NCBI GenBank assembly: GCA_049607205.1
Contig: JBMYWH010000001.1
Location: 62,001 to 126,000, forward strand
DNA: 64,000 nt
Direction: 5' to 3'
Source: JBELHR01 sp049607205
GTDB taxonomy: Bacteria; Bacteroidota; Bacteroidia; Flavobacteriales; Flavobacteriaceae
How positions within the stretch are numbered: the first letter of the stretch is position 1; every line of letters starts with the position of its first letter. The notes under the pieces were generated by a model. It saw nothing but the letters and a program-made list of their open reading frames with translations, was not told the origin of the DNA and searched no databases. Below are positions 35,970-43,820 of this stretch, in pieces. Made by a program: the position numbers and the translations under genes.

Positions 35970-36287
35970 TTATATTGTTAGTATATAGATTTTCAAAAAG
36001 ATGCACGGGATTATGAGATTAAGTTGAACTCAACTTATATGGTCATGTTTGGCGCTCCTAAACCTGGAGCTATGGCAATGCATGATGCGCCAAGGATTGG
36101 ATTGGATGCCTTTTGTCAAAAAGTATTGATCTATGAAGATGCTCAAGGAGAAGTATTTGTCTGTTTCAGTGATATGGCAGCTTTTGGTAACTATTACTAT
36201 GGAAAGCATAATAAAGGGCAGCAAGTGGTAACTCAACGAATGAAACAAGGACTGACCAAATTATTGTCAAAACCAAGTGGAACATAA
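35970..36287 (+). pseudogene. Remnant of a DUF302-domain protein (N-terminal half missing)
   Basis: The frame encodes YMVMFGAPKPGAMAMHDAPRIGLDAFCQKVLIYEDAQGEVFVCFSDMAAFG, which matches the second half of DUF302 domains (the usual pattern is FGNPKxGTxxM, then LDLPLKxLVxED, then YxDP). The frame continues upstream through YIDFQKDARDYEIKLNST to a stop near 35980. The expected first 60 or so residues are not found in any frame upstream. The only candidate starts are a TTG at 36024 or an internal ATG. A truncated gene is the simplest reading; a short expressed protein of 87 residues is the alternative. A terminator follows. Confidence 0.6.
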
Positions 36288-36310
36288 CTGATCGATATTA
36301 GAATTAATTA

Positions 36311-36344
36311 AAGTCCTTTGCGTTAATTCATGAAGGACTTTTTT
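36311..36344 (+). terminator. Rho-independent terminator after the DUF302 remnant
   Basis: Stem AAGTCCTT (36311-36318) pairs with AAGGACTT (36333-36340) around a 14-nt loop and is followed by T. It lies 24 bp past the stop and just before the stop of the convergent serine hydrolase gene. Confidence 0.6.
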
Positions 36345-36345
36345 C

Positions 36346-37332
36346 TTAGTCTTTGAGTATTCGTTTTATATTTCGATAGAGCCGTTCTGATTTATACCAT
36401 GAATTACTTCCAGAGGTATTATTGAATTGTACGATAAGAATATCTGACTCCATATCATATCTTGCAATGCTTTGATATCCCGGTAAAAGTCCCGTATGAC
36501 TAAATTTATATAATGATTGATAAACTTGCATTTCGTTTGATGTAAGTAGTGTTCCTGTGTTTAATGCTTTTAGAAAAACCCCAACATCTTCGGCCGTGGA
36601 TATCATAGAACCTCCTGGTTGAATGAAATTATTGTTTTTAATGTCTTGATTATAACCAACAAAATATCCACTCATAACCTCATTTTTGTCTACTTCGTTT
36701 AATATATGATAAGTGTTATTTAGACCTAATGGTTCTAAAATTTCTTCGTTGATATATTCATGATGGGAATACCCTAAAGCACGGTCTAAGATTTCTCCAA
36801 TTAATAAATAATTAGTGTTGGAATATTCATATTTACGATTTGGTGAAAAATTTGCTTTTTGATGATAAATAAGTTCATAAGTCTTATTTACTTGTTGATA
36901 TGGATGCTCCCAAGGATAATCTTTATGTCTGCTATAATCTGGTATTCCACTTCTGTGTTGAATCATATGCCTGAGTGAAATTGTTTTTGAATTCTCAATA
37001 TATCTACCATGATCAGGTAAGTATTCTAATAATGATTGGTCTAAATCTAGTACTCCTTGTTCTGAAAGTCTAGTTACAGCGCAAGCGATATATAATTTGC
37101 TTATACTTGCAATTTTGAAGAGATCATCCACTTGTGCTGGAGTTTTAGTATCTCGATTATTATGCCCCTTGGCAATTTGTATGATTTCTTGTTTTGTTTG
37201 GATATATAGGATTACGCCATCTAAGCCTTCAGCGATAGCTTTGTCTACTTCAAGTTCTATCTGCTTTTGCTTGTTCGGTGGAAAAGTCACTACGGATAGT
37301 ATTGTGGTTATGGCTATAATAAATTTTATCAT
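36346..37332 (-). CDS. Serine hydrolase, class C beta-lactamase/PBP4-like family, exported
   Basis: The 328-residue protein begins with a signal-like segment (MIKFIIAITTILSVVTF). It carries the three active-site motifs of the family: SxxK as SISK (Ser about 76), YxN as YSN in KYEYSNTNYLLIGEIL, and HTG in FSHTGLLPGYQS, replacing the KTG box. Such proteins are D-amino-peptidases, esterases or carboxypeptidases; true beta-lactamase activity cannot be assumed. It is monocistronic, convergent with the DUF302 remnant, and lies in the accessory stretch. Confidence 0.83.
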   Translation of the reverse strand: MIKFIIAITTILSVVTFPPNKQKQIELEVDKAIAEGLDGVILYIQTKQEIIQIAKGHNNRDTKTPAQVDDLFKIASISKLYIACAVTRLSEQGVLDLDQSLLEYLPDHGRYIENSKTISLRHMIQHRSGIPDYSRHKDYPWEHPYQQVNKTYELIYHQKANFSPNRKYEYSNTNYLLIGEILDRALGYSHHEYINEEILEPLGLNNTYHILNEVDKNEVMSGYFVGYNQDIKNNNFIQPGGSMISTAEDVGVFLKALNTGTLLTSNEMQVYQSLYKFSHTGLLPGYQSIARYDMESDILIVQFNNTSGSNSWYKSERLYRNIKRILKD

Positions 37333-37506
37333 GTTTTTTTCTTGTAAAAATGAGAAGATTGATGCTTTGTTTAAAACGAATGCTTCTGAACCGTGGATTT
37401 AGTAAGATGAATTGTAGAGGCTGCTAATTTCAAGTTGTAATCCAAACATTTGTCATGTTTTTAACCCTTTTTTTTTCCGAAATTTATAGAACAAATTAGA
37501 AGAATT

Positions 37507-37929
37507 ATGAACGGGACGGATTATATCACGGAGATTATGACTAAGGATTTAGTCACACTCCATGTACAAGACAGTTTAGAAACAGCGGAGAAAAAATTTA
37601 AAAAATATAAAATTAGACATATACCGGTAGTGGAAGGGTCTCTGATCAAGGGAATTATCAGCTATAGTGATTTATTGAGAATCAGCTATGCTGATGCATA
37701 TGATTTAAAATCAGATCAAATTGATAAGGCAATCTATGAGTTGTTTTCTATCGAGCAACTGATGGCAAATAATCCTATCTGTGTTCAAGATGATTCAACG
37801 ATTTATGATGTTGCTCAAATTTTCAGCGAGAAAGAATTTCATGCTTTACCTGTTTTGCGCAATGAGGAATTGGTAGGGATTGTTACCACTACTGATTTAA
37901 TGAAGTACTTGGTAGATAATTGTGCCTAG
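37507..37929 (+). CDS. CBS-domain pair protein
   Basis: The 140-residue protein is made of two CBS domains: about residues 7-65 (ITEIMTKDLVTLHVQDSLETAEKKF...IPVVEGSLIKGIISYSDLLR) and about 80-138 (QLMANNPICVQDDSTIYDVAQIF...LPVLRNEELVGIVTTTDLMKYL). A CBS pair usually senses adenine nucleotides or other ligands; with no fused catalytic domain the target is unknown. It ends at a shared bidirectional terminator with the convergent rpe. Confidence 0.85.
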   Translation: MNGTDYITEIMTKDLVTLHVQDSLETAEKKFKKYKIRHIPVVEGSLIKGIISYSDLLRISYADAYDLKSDQIDKAIYELFSIEQLMANNPICVQDDSTIYDVAQIFSEKEFHALPVLRNEELVGIVTTTDLMKYLVDNCA

Positions 37930-37955
37930 GCTTTTATCAGTTATTAGAATTAGTC

Positions 37956-37992
37956 AAAAAAAAAGGAGCTCGATAGAGCTCCTTTTTTTTTA
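37956..37992. terminator. Bidirectional terminator between the CBS gene and rpe
   Basis: GGAGCTC and GAGCTCC (37965-37971, 37976-37982) around a GATA loop are flanked by nine A on the left and ten T on the right, so it works on both strands between two convergent genes. Confidence 0.9.
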
Positions 37993-38652
37993 ATTCGAAG
38001 CTAACTGCTCGAGTTTATCAATCATCATAGCTGGATCTGGAGCTTTGAATACAGCACTCCCTGCAACAAAAGCATCAACTCCGAGTTCAGATAATTGAGC
38101 AATATTATCAGCTCCAACTCCTCCGTCTACTTCGATTAGAGTTTCAGTTTGATAATAGTCAATCATATGTTTAAGTTGTTGTACCTTTTTATAAGTGTTT
38201 TCTATAAAAGATTGTCCACCGAATCCTGGATTAACACTCATAATAAGAACAACATCAATATCGCCAATTACATCTTCTAAAACAGCCACAGGAGTATGAG
38301 GGTTTAATGCTACACCTGTTTTCATTCCTGAGGCTTTAATAGCTTGAAGGGTACGATGAAGGTGAGTACAAGCTTCATAGTGTACCGTTAGTAAGTCAGC
38401 CCCAACATTTTTAAAGTCTTCGATATAACGATCTGGATCGACAATCATTAAGTGGACATCCATCAGTTTAGAAGTATGTTGTTTAATGGCTTTAATCACA
38501 GGCATTCCATAGGAGATGTTTGGAACAAATACTCCATCCATTACATCAATATGAACCCATTGTGCAGAACTCTGTTCTACCATCTTAGTGTCTCGTTCTA
38601 AGTTTCCGAAATCTGCTGCCAGCATAGATGGCGCAATAATTTTGTTTTTCAT
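37990..38652 (-). CDS. rpe: Ribulose-phosphate 3-epimerase
   Basis: The 220-residue TIM-barrel enzyme interconverts ribulose 5-phosphate and xylulose 5-phosphate. Motifs: SMLAADFGNLERD, the metal and catalytic WVHIDVMDGVFVPNISYG (about 32-49), LMDVHLMIVDPDRYI, LIMSVNPGFGGQSFI (phosphate loop and catalytic region) and EVDGGVGADN. Length is typical. It lies downstream of rpoD on the same strand but behind a terminator, so it probably has its own promoter or depends on read-through. Confidence 0.95.
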   Translation of the reverse strand: MKNKIIAPSMLAADFGNLERDTKMVEQSSAQWVHIDVMDGVFVPNISYGMPVIKAIKQHTSKLMDVHLMIVDPDRYIEDFKNVGADLLTVHYEACTHLHRTLQAIKASGMKTGVALNPHTPVAVLEDVIGDIDVVLIMSVNPGFGGQSFIENTYKKVQQLKHMIDYYQTETLIEVDGGVGADNIAQLSELGVDAFVAGSAVFKAPDPAMMIDKLEQLASN

Positions 38653-38655
38653 ACT

Positions 38656-38689
38656 AAAAAAAATAAAGGGACCCGCTATGGGTCCCTTT
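38656..38689 (-). terminator. Terminator of rpoD
   Basis: A perfect 10-bp stem (38665-38674 with 38680-38689) with a 5-nt loop. On the minus strand it is followed by a run of T (A at 38656-38663 on plus). It lies just past the rpoD stop. Confidence 0.85.
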
Positions 38690-38700
38690 GTTATACTTAA

Positions 38701-39564
38701 TTATCCTAGGTAAGTCATTAATATTTTTGAACGAGAAGTATGCTTAAGCCTACGAATCGCTTTTTCTTTAATTTGACGAACACGCTCACGAGTAAGGTCA
38801 AAAGTTTCTCCAATTTCTTCAAGTGTCATTGGTTGGTGTTCTCCAAGACCGAAGTACAACTTAACTACATCCGCTTCACGAGGAGTTAGGGTCTCAAGAG
38901 CGCGATCAATTTCTACTCTTAGAGATTCATGTAATAACTCTTTGTCTGGATTCGGAGACTCTCCTGAATTCAAAACATCGTATAGGTTAGAATCTTCTCC
39001 TTCAATTAGAGGAGCATCCATTGATACGTGGCGTCCACTGTTTTTTAAGGATTCCTTTACATCATTCACCGTCATGTCTAATTTCTTAGCAATTTCTTCT
39101 GGTGAAGGAGGTCTTTCGTTTTCCTGTTCAAGGAAAGCGTACATCTTATTGATTTTATTGATAGATCCAATTTTATTTAAAGGAAGACGTACAATACGAG
39201 ATTGTTCGGCTAATGCCTGTAAAATTGACTGACGAATCCACCATACTGCATACGAAATGAACTTAAATCCACGCGTTTCATCAAATCTCTTTGCCGCTTT
39301 AATAAGACCTAAATTTCCTTCATTAATCAAATCAGGTAAAGTAAGACCTTGATTTTGGTACTGTTTTGCAACAGATACCACAAAACGCAAATTAGCTTTA
39401 GTCAATTTCTCTAAAGCAACTTGGTCTCCAGCTTTAATGCGTTGGGCTAACTCAACTTCCATGTCAGCGGTTATCAAATCAACCTTTCCAATTTCTTGTA
39501 AATATTTGTCTAAGGATGCTGTTTCTCTGTTGGTAACCTGCTTGGTAATCTTGAGTTGTCTCAT
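38701..39564 (-). CDS. rpoD: Primary RNA polymerase sigma-70 factor, short Bacteroidota type
   Basis: The 287-residue sigma factor has region 1.2 (DKYLQEIGKVDLITADMEVELAQRIKAGD), region 2 (LRFVVSVAKQYQNQGLTLPDLINEGNLGLIKAAKRFDETRGFKFISYAVWWIRQSI), region 3 and region 4 (LTPREADVVKLYFGLGEHQPMTLEEIGETFDLTRERVRQIKEKAIRRLK). It lacks the acidic region 1.1 and the large non-conserved insert of E. coli RpoD, the usual state of the main sigma factor in Bacteroidota. It recognises the TTG/TAnnTTTG promoters seen in this window. Sometimes named sigA. Confidence 0.95.
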   Translation of the reverse strand: MRQLKITKQVTNRETASLDKYLQEIGKVDLITADMEVELAQRIKAGDQVALEKLTKANLRFVVSVAKQYQNQGLTLPDLINEGNLGLIKAAKRFDETRGFKFISYAVWWIRQSILQALAEQSRIVRLPLNKIGSINKINKMYAFLEQENERPPSPEEIAKKLDMTVNDVKESLKNSGRHVSMDAPLIEGEDSNLYDVLNSGESPNPDKELLHESLRVEIDRALETLTPREADVVKLYFGLGEHQPMTLEEIGETFDLTRERVRQIKEKAIRRLKHTSRSKILMTYLG

Positions 39565-39654
39565 AGAGTGATTGTGTTAATGTTTAATGTGTCTTTATGA
39601 ATACGAGTATTTTCATTCAAATGTTACAAAACATTCAAATTTTTTTCTAAATCA

Positions 39655-39684
39655 AAAAAAAAGAGCCCGATTAAAGGCTCTTTT
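39655..39684 (-). terminator. Terminator of pnp
   Basis: AAAAGAGCC (39659-39667) pairs with GGCTCTTTT (39676-39684). On the minus strand the hairpin is followed by T from the A-run before 39660. It lies about 20 bp after the pnp stop. Confidence 0.85.
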
Positions 39685-39702
39685 CAATGGATTAAGTAAA
39701 AT

Positions 39703-41853
39703 CTATTCTTCAGATTTTTCTTCTTTTTTCTCTTTTCTTGGAGGTCTTGGTAAAAGAGCCTTTCTAGAAACCTTAGGTTTTCTAGTTTTAGGATCTATAC
39801 CGAAGTACTTAACATCTAATTCGTCTCCTACTTTAAGAACGTCTTCAACATTGTTAGTGCGTTCCCAAGCTAGTTCAGAAATATGAAGTAAAACTTCTTT
39901 TCCTCTTACAAATTCCACAACAGCACCGAATTCTAAAGTTTTAACAACTTTTACGTGGTACGTTTTTCCAACTTCTGGTTTAAAAGTAATCTCGCTAATT
40001 CTGTTGATTACCCAATCAATTTTTTCTTGATCAGTTCCTAGAATCTCAACAACTCCTTTTTCATCAACTTCTTCGATTACAATAGTACAACCCGATTCAG
40101 CTTGCATTTCTTGAATTACTTTTCCACCAGGTCCGATAACAGCACCAATGAAATCTTGTGCGATTTCTACTTTTACCATTTTAGGAGCATGTGATTTCAC
40201 AGCTTCATTTGGTGTAGCAATTGTATCAGTAAGTAAATTCAAAATATGAAGTCTACCTTCTCTAGCTTGCATTAATGCTTTAGTTAATACTTCATAAGAT
40301 AAACCTTTCACTTTGATGTCCATCTGACAAGCAGTAATTCCATCTTCTGTTCCAGTTACCTTAAAGTCCATATCACCTAAATGATCTTCATCTCCTAAGA
40401 TATCAGATAATACAGCAAAGTTTCCTGTTGCTTCATCAGAAATTAATCCCATAGCAATACCAGAAACTGGTTTTTTCATTTTGATACCAGCATCCATAAG
40501 AGCCATAGTACCAGCACAAACAGTAGCCATAGAAGAAGAACCATTAGATTCAAGTACTTCTGATACTACTCTTACTGTATAAGGACAATCTGCAGGAATC
40601 ATTCCTTTTAAAGCTCTTTGAGCTAAGCTTCCATGTCCGATCTCACGTCTAGAAGTTCCTCTTAAAGGTCTAGCTTCTCCAGTTGAAAAAGGAGGGAAGT
40701 TATAATGTAAATAGAAACGCTCTTCTCCTTGATGAGATGGGTTGTCAATCATGCTTGCTTCACGAGAAGTTCCAAGGGTAACCGTAGCTAATGCTTGAGT
40801 TTCTCCACGTGTAAAAATTGAAGATCCATGTGTAGAAGGCAAGTAATCCGTTTCACACCAGATTGGTCTAATGTCTGTAGTCTTACGACCGTCTAAACGA
40901 AGTCCTTCTTGTAGTGTTAAATCTCTTACAGCTTCTTTCTGAGCTTTTTTAAAGTACTTAGAAACTAAGTCACCATAGTCTTCTAATTCTTCTTCAGAGA
41001 ATGTTTCTTTAATTTCTTCTAATACTGCTGCAAATGATTCACTTCTTTCATTCTTAGAAGTTCCTTGTTTTGCAATTGCATAACATTTGTCGTATGCTTT
41101 TAGTTTAATGTCAGTTTTAAGTGCTTCGTCTTCTCTCTCAGGAGTGTATTCACGAGTCGCTTTTCTTCCAACTTTGTCAGCTAATCTTTCTTGAGCAGCA
41201 CATTGAATTTTGATCGCCTCATGAGCTACCTTGATTGCCTCAGCCATTTCTTCTTCAGAAATCTCATCCATTTCACCTTCTACCATAGCGACAGAGTCAG
41301 CAGAAGCTCCAATCATCATATCGATGTCAGATAATGCTAGCTCAGCTCTACTTGGGTTAATGACAAATTTTCCATCTATTCTAGCTACACGTACTTCTGA
41401 AATAGGATATTCAAACGGAATGTCAGAAAGTGCAATGGCAGCCGATGCTGCTAAACCAGCTAAAGAATCTGGCATCACATTTTCGTCTAAAGACATTAAT
41501 TGAATCATCACTTGTGTTTCTGCGTGATAGTCAGCAGGGAATAATGGTCTCAAAACACGGTCTACAAGTCTCATTACTAGAATTTCTTCTGTACTAGGTC
41601 TTGCTTCTCTTTTGAAGAATCCACCAGGATATCTACCCGCTGCCGCAAATTTTTCACGGTAGTCTAATGTTAGAGGTAAGAAATCCATGTCTGGATTTGA
41701 TGTTTTTGCTGAAACAACTGTTGCAAGTAGCATAGTGTCTCCACTTCTTACCACAACTGATCCATCAGCTTGTTTTGCTAATTTTCCTGTTTCAATTGAG
41801 ATGGACCTACCATCTCCTAAATCGATAACTTCTGTAAATACTTCAGGAATCAT
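39703..41853 (-). CDS. pnp: Polyribonucleotide nucleotidyltransferase (PNPase)
   Basis: The 716-residue exoribonuclease degrades RNA 3'-5' with phosphate. It has two RNase PH domains separated by a helical linker; the second shows FPPFSTGEARPLRGTSRREIGHGSLAQRAL and, at the catalytic acids, LSDILGDEDHLGDMDFKVTGTEDGITACQMDIK. A KH domain (AVIGPGGKVIQEMQAESG, about 560-577) and an S1 domain (about 620-690) follow, then a basic/acidic tail. Full length. It follows rpsO on the same strand, the classical rpsO-pnp order, with a terminator between. Confidence 0.97.
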   Translation of the reverse strand: MIPEVFTEVIDLGDGRSISIETGKLAKQADGSVVVRSGDTMLLATVVSAKTSNPDMDFLPLTLDYREKFAAAGRYPGGFFKREARPSTEEILVMRLVDRVLRPLFPADYHAETQVMIQLMSLDENVMPDSLAGLAASAAIALSDIPFEYPISEVRVARIDGKFVINPSRAELALSDIDMMIGASADSVAMVEGEMDEISEEEMAEAIKVAHEAIKIQCAAQERLADKVGRKATREYTPEREDEALKTDIKLKAYDKCYAIAKQGTSKNERSESFAAVLEEIKETFSEEELEDYGDLVSKYFKKAQKEAVRDLTLQEGLRLDGRKTTDIRPIWCETDYLPSTHGSSIFTRGETQALATVTLGTSREASMIDNPSHQGEERFYLHYNFPPFSTGEARPLRGTSRREIGHGSLAQRALKGMIPADCPYTVRVVSEVLESNGSSSMATVCAGTMALMDAGIKMKKPVSGIAMGLISDEATGNFAVLSDILGDEDHLGDMDFKVTGTEDGITACQMDIKVKGLSYEVLTKALMQAREGRLHILNLLTDTIATPNEAVKSHAPKMVKVEIAQDFIGAVIGPGGKVIQEMQAESGCTIVIEEVDEKGVVEILGTDQEKIDWVINRISEITFKPEVGKTYHVKVVKTLEFGAVVEFVRGKEVLLHISELAWERTNNVEDVLKVGDELDVKYFGIDPKTRKPKVSRKALLPRPPRKEKKEEKSEE

Positions 41854-41920
41854 AAGTTTTTTTTAAATTAAATTACTAATAGATTGTGTGTGTTGTTGTG
41901 TGTTGTATATCCAATGGATA

Positions 41921-41949
41921 AAAAAAAGAGGCATAAAAAGCCTCTTTTT
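41921..41949 (-). terminator. Terminator between rpsO and pnp
   Basis: GAGGC (41928-41932) pairs with GCCTC (41940-41944), extended by A/T pairs; on the minus strand a T-run follows. It lies 11 bp after the rpsO stop and may act as an attenuator for read-through into pnp. Confidence 0.7.
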
Positions 41950-41960
41950 GAAATTTAAGA

Positions 41961-42230
41961 TTATTTTCTTAAACCTAATTCTTTGATAATCGCACGGTAA
42001 CGTAAGATATCTTTTTTGATTAAATAGTCAAGAAGACTTCTTCTCTTACCTACTAATTTTACTAGAGATCTCTCCGTGTTAACGTCTTTTCTGTTGCTTT
42101 TTAAGTGCTCAGTCAAGTGATTGATTCTGTGCGTAAAAAGAGCAATTTGCCCTTCAGCGCTACCTGTGTCAGTAGCAGATTTTCCGTGCTTTGCGAAAAT
42201 CTCTTGTTTTGTTTCTTTTGTTAAATACAT
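41961..42230 (-). CDS. rpsO: 30S ribosomal protein S15
   Basis: The 89-residue protein binds 16S rRNA at the central-domain junction. The segments HGKSATDTGSAEGQIALFTHRINHLTEHLKSNRKDVNTERSLVKLVGKRRSLLDYL are highly typical of S15. Full length. It is transcribed from a good promoter (42287-42317) whose leader begins with a palindrome, and it precedes pnp. Confidence 0.97.
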   Translation of the reverse strand: MYLTKETKQEIFAKHGKSATDTGSAEGQIALFTHRINHLTEHLKSNRKDVNTERSLVKLVGKRRSLLDYLIKKDILRYRAIIKELGLRK

Positions 42231-42264
42231 GCGAACATTAATTTATATTAATAATTTTTATGCG

Positions 42265-42317
42265 TTGATATCGAGATATCAAGGTGCAAAGATAGGATTA
42301 TTAAAAATAGTATACAA
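42265..42317 (-). promoter_or_regulatory. rpsO promoter with a palindrome at the transcription start
   Basis: On the minus strand TTG (plus 42315-42317), a 20-bp spacer and TATCTTTG (plus 42287-42294) match the Bacteroidota promoter. Just downstream, at the predicted start, lies TTGATATC-TC-GATATCAA (42265-42282), an 8-bp dyad with a 2-bp centre. It may be an operator or the 5' hairpin of the S15 leader. Confidence 0.55.
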
Positions 42318-42417
42318 TGCTTTGTGTAACGTTTTTTTCTTCGTATATTTATGTAACGAACCACTTATCATCCCCCAGACGTTTTACCCCATATCGAGTA
42401 TGTTAATTTAACTCAAT

Positions 42418-42816
42418 ATGAAGCCCATGTCCAAGAAGGCATTATTGTTTGTTATACCCCTAGTATTTTTTTTATGTTCTTGTTCGAATGACTATTCGAA
42501 TGATTTTGATTCCTATTGGATTGAAGATGGAACTTCAGCCATTGAAGAGTTCAATGAACAGCTTGAGGCACTAATACTCGAGCGAGAATCCAATGAATTT
42601 TATTCCGGTAAACAAGGAGATTTTCACATGTTTAAGTTTCAGGACTTTGAAACCTCAAGTGGACTTATCTTTCACGGTGAATTTGGTTTTTCCTTAGAAA
42701 ATAACGGTGAAATAAATAAATTGATATTTAACGAATTCTATCTCAATGAATATCTACTCAATGGTATAGGATCGGAATTATATATATTAAATGAAGAATT
42801 AGTTTTGTTAGAATAG
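42418..42816 (+). CDS. Putative small lipoprotein, unknown function
   Basis: The 132-residue frame begins with a lipoprotein signal: basic MKPMSKK, hydrophobic ALLFVIPLVFFL, then the lipobox LCSCSND, with Cys about 21 or 23 as the lipidation site. The mature part is acidic and rich in Glu, Asn, Tyr and Phe, e.g. GDFHMFKFQDFETSSGLIFHGEFGF. No family is recognised. The start could also be the ATG at 42427. It stands alone between rpsO (divergent) and accD (convergent), with a good terminator after it. Confidence 0.65.
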   Translation: MKPMSKKALLFVIPLVFFLCSCSNDYSNDFDSYWIEDGTSAIEEFNEQLEALILERESNEFYSGKQGDFHMFKFQDFETSSGLIFHGEFGFSLENNGEINKLIFNEFYLNEYLLNGIGSELYILNEELVLLE

Positions 42817-42832
42817 TTTGGTTTGAGGTTTT

Positions 42833-42869
42833 AAAAAAGGGATGAACGTTGATGTTCATCCCTTTTTTT
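42833..42869. terminator. Bidirectional terminator between the lipoprotein gene and accD
   Basis: A perfect 9-bp stem GGGATGAAC/GTTCATCCC (42839-42847, 42854-42862) lies between A6 and T7, so it serves both convergent genes. Confidence 0.9.
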
Positions 42870-43728
42870 ATGCTCTTAATGGACTGTTGGAAATCAAATC
42901 TAAATATTGATTCACTTTGTCTTTTAAATATTTTCTTTCCGAAATGAAATCTAAGAATCCATGTTCTAAAACAAATTCTGATCTCTGGAATCCTTCTGGA
43001 AGATCTTTTCCAGTAGTATCCTTAACAACTCTAGGACCTGCAAATGCAATTAGAGCATTAGGTTCAGCGATGTTGATGTCTCCTAACATGGCAAATGAAG
43101 CAGTAGTTCCTCCAGTAGTTGGATCCGTACAAATAGAAATATAAGGAATCTTCGCTTCCGCTAATTGTGCTAACTTAGAAGATGTTTTTACTAATTGCAT
43201 CAAGGATAATGAAGCTTCCATCATACGTGCTCCTCCTGATTTGGAAATCATTACAAAAGGTAGTTTGTTTTTGATAGAATAGTCAATTGCCCTTGCTATT
43301 TTTTCTCCTACTACTGATCCCATAGAACCACCAATAAAAGAAAAGTCCATAGCTGCAACCACTAAATCTTTACCTTTTGATTTTCCGACTGCTGTACGCA
43401 CAGCATCTTTTAATTTTGTTTTCTTTTGAACTGCTTTTAAACGGTCTGGATATTTCTTTGTATCCTCAAATTTAAGAGGATCTTTAGATTCCATATCTGC
43501 ATCTAATTCTTTGAATTTTCCATCATCAAACATGATGTCAAAATATTCTTTAGAACCAATTCGCACGTGGTATCCATCTTCAGGACTCACGTATAGGTTT
43601 CGTTTAAGTTCTTGAGTATCTATAATTTTACCACTTGGGGTTTTGTACCATAATCCTTTAGGTACATCCTTTTTACCTTCAGTAGGTGTGGTAATTCCTT
43701 TATCTGTTCTTTTAAACCAAGCTGACAT
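42868..43728 (-). CDS. accD: Acetyl-CoA carboxylase carboxyltransferase beta subunit (no zinc ribbon)
   Basis: The 286-residue protein forms the carboxyltransferase with AccA, making malonyl-CoA. The crotonase-fold core is clear: VAAMDFSFIGGSMGSVVGEKIARAID, PFVMISKSGGARMMEASLSLMQL, CTDPTTGGTTASFAMLGDINIAEPNALIAFAGPRVV. The N-terminus has the usual LW-K...NL-V...G-H-R spacing, but all four zinc-ligand cysteines are replaced (LWYKTPSGKIIDTQELKRNLYVSPEDGYHVRIG). Start: ATG at 43728 gives MSAWFKRTDKGI, the typical AccD N-terminus; the frame's extension upstream (MLLFFFVNC) has no family resemblance and crosses into the terminator region. Confidence 0.94.
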   Translation of the reverse strand: MSAWFKRTDKGITTPTEGKKDVPKGLWYKTPSGKIIDTQELKRNLYVSPEDGYHVRIGSKEYFDIMFDDGKFKELDADMESKDPLKFEDTKKYPDRLKAVQKKTKLKDAVRTAVGKSKGKDLVVAAMDFSFIGGSMGSVVGEKIARAIDYSIKNKLPFVMISKSGGARMMEASLSLMQLVKTSSKLAQLAEAKIPYISICTDPTTGGTTASFAMLGDINIAEPNALIAFAGPRVVKDTTGKDLPEGFQRSEFVLEHGFLDFISERKYLKDKVNQYLDLISNSPLRA

Positions 43729-43759
43729 AATTGTATTAATTTCGGTGCGGCAATTTACA

Positions 43760-43796
43760 AAAAAAAAGAGAAGCACCTAAAAAAAGGTGCTTCTCT
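43760..43796 (-). terminator. Terminator of the aldolase gene
   Basis: GAGAAGCACC (43768-43777) and GGTGCTTCTC (43786-43795) form a perfect 10-bp stem; the A-run at 43759-43767 gives T on the minus strand. It lies between the aldolase gene and accD. Confidence 0.9.
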
Positions 43797-43820
43797 AAGA
43801 ATAACTTTAATGATAAAGTT

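Noticed and set aside
36024..36287. Complete new 87-residue protein
   Set aside because: Its sequence matches only the second half of DUF302 and the frame continues upstream in-frame without a start; a gene remnant is more likely.
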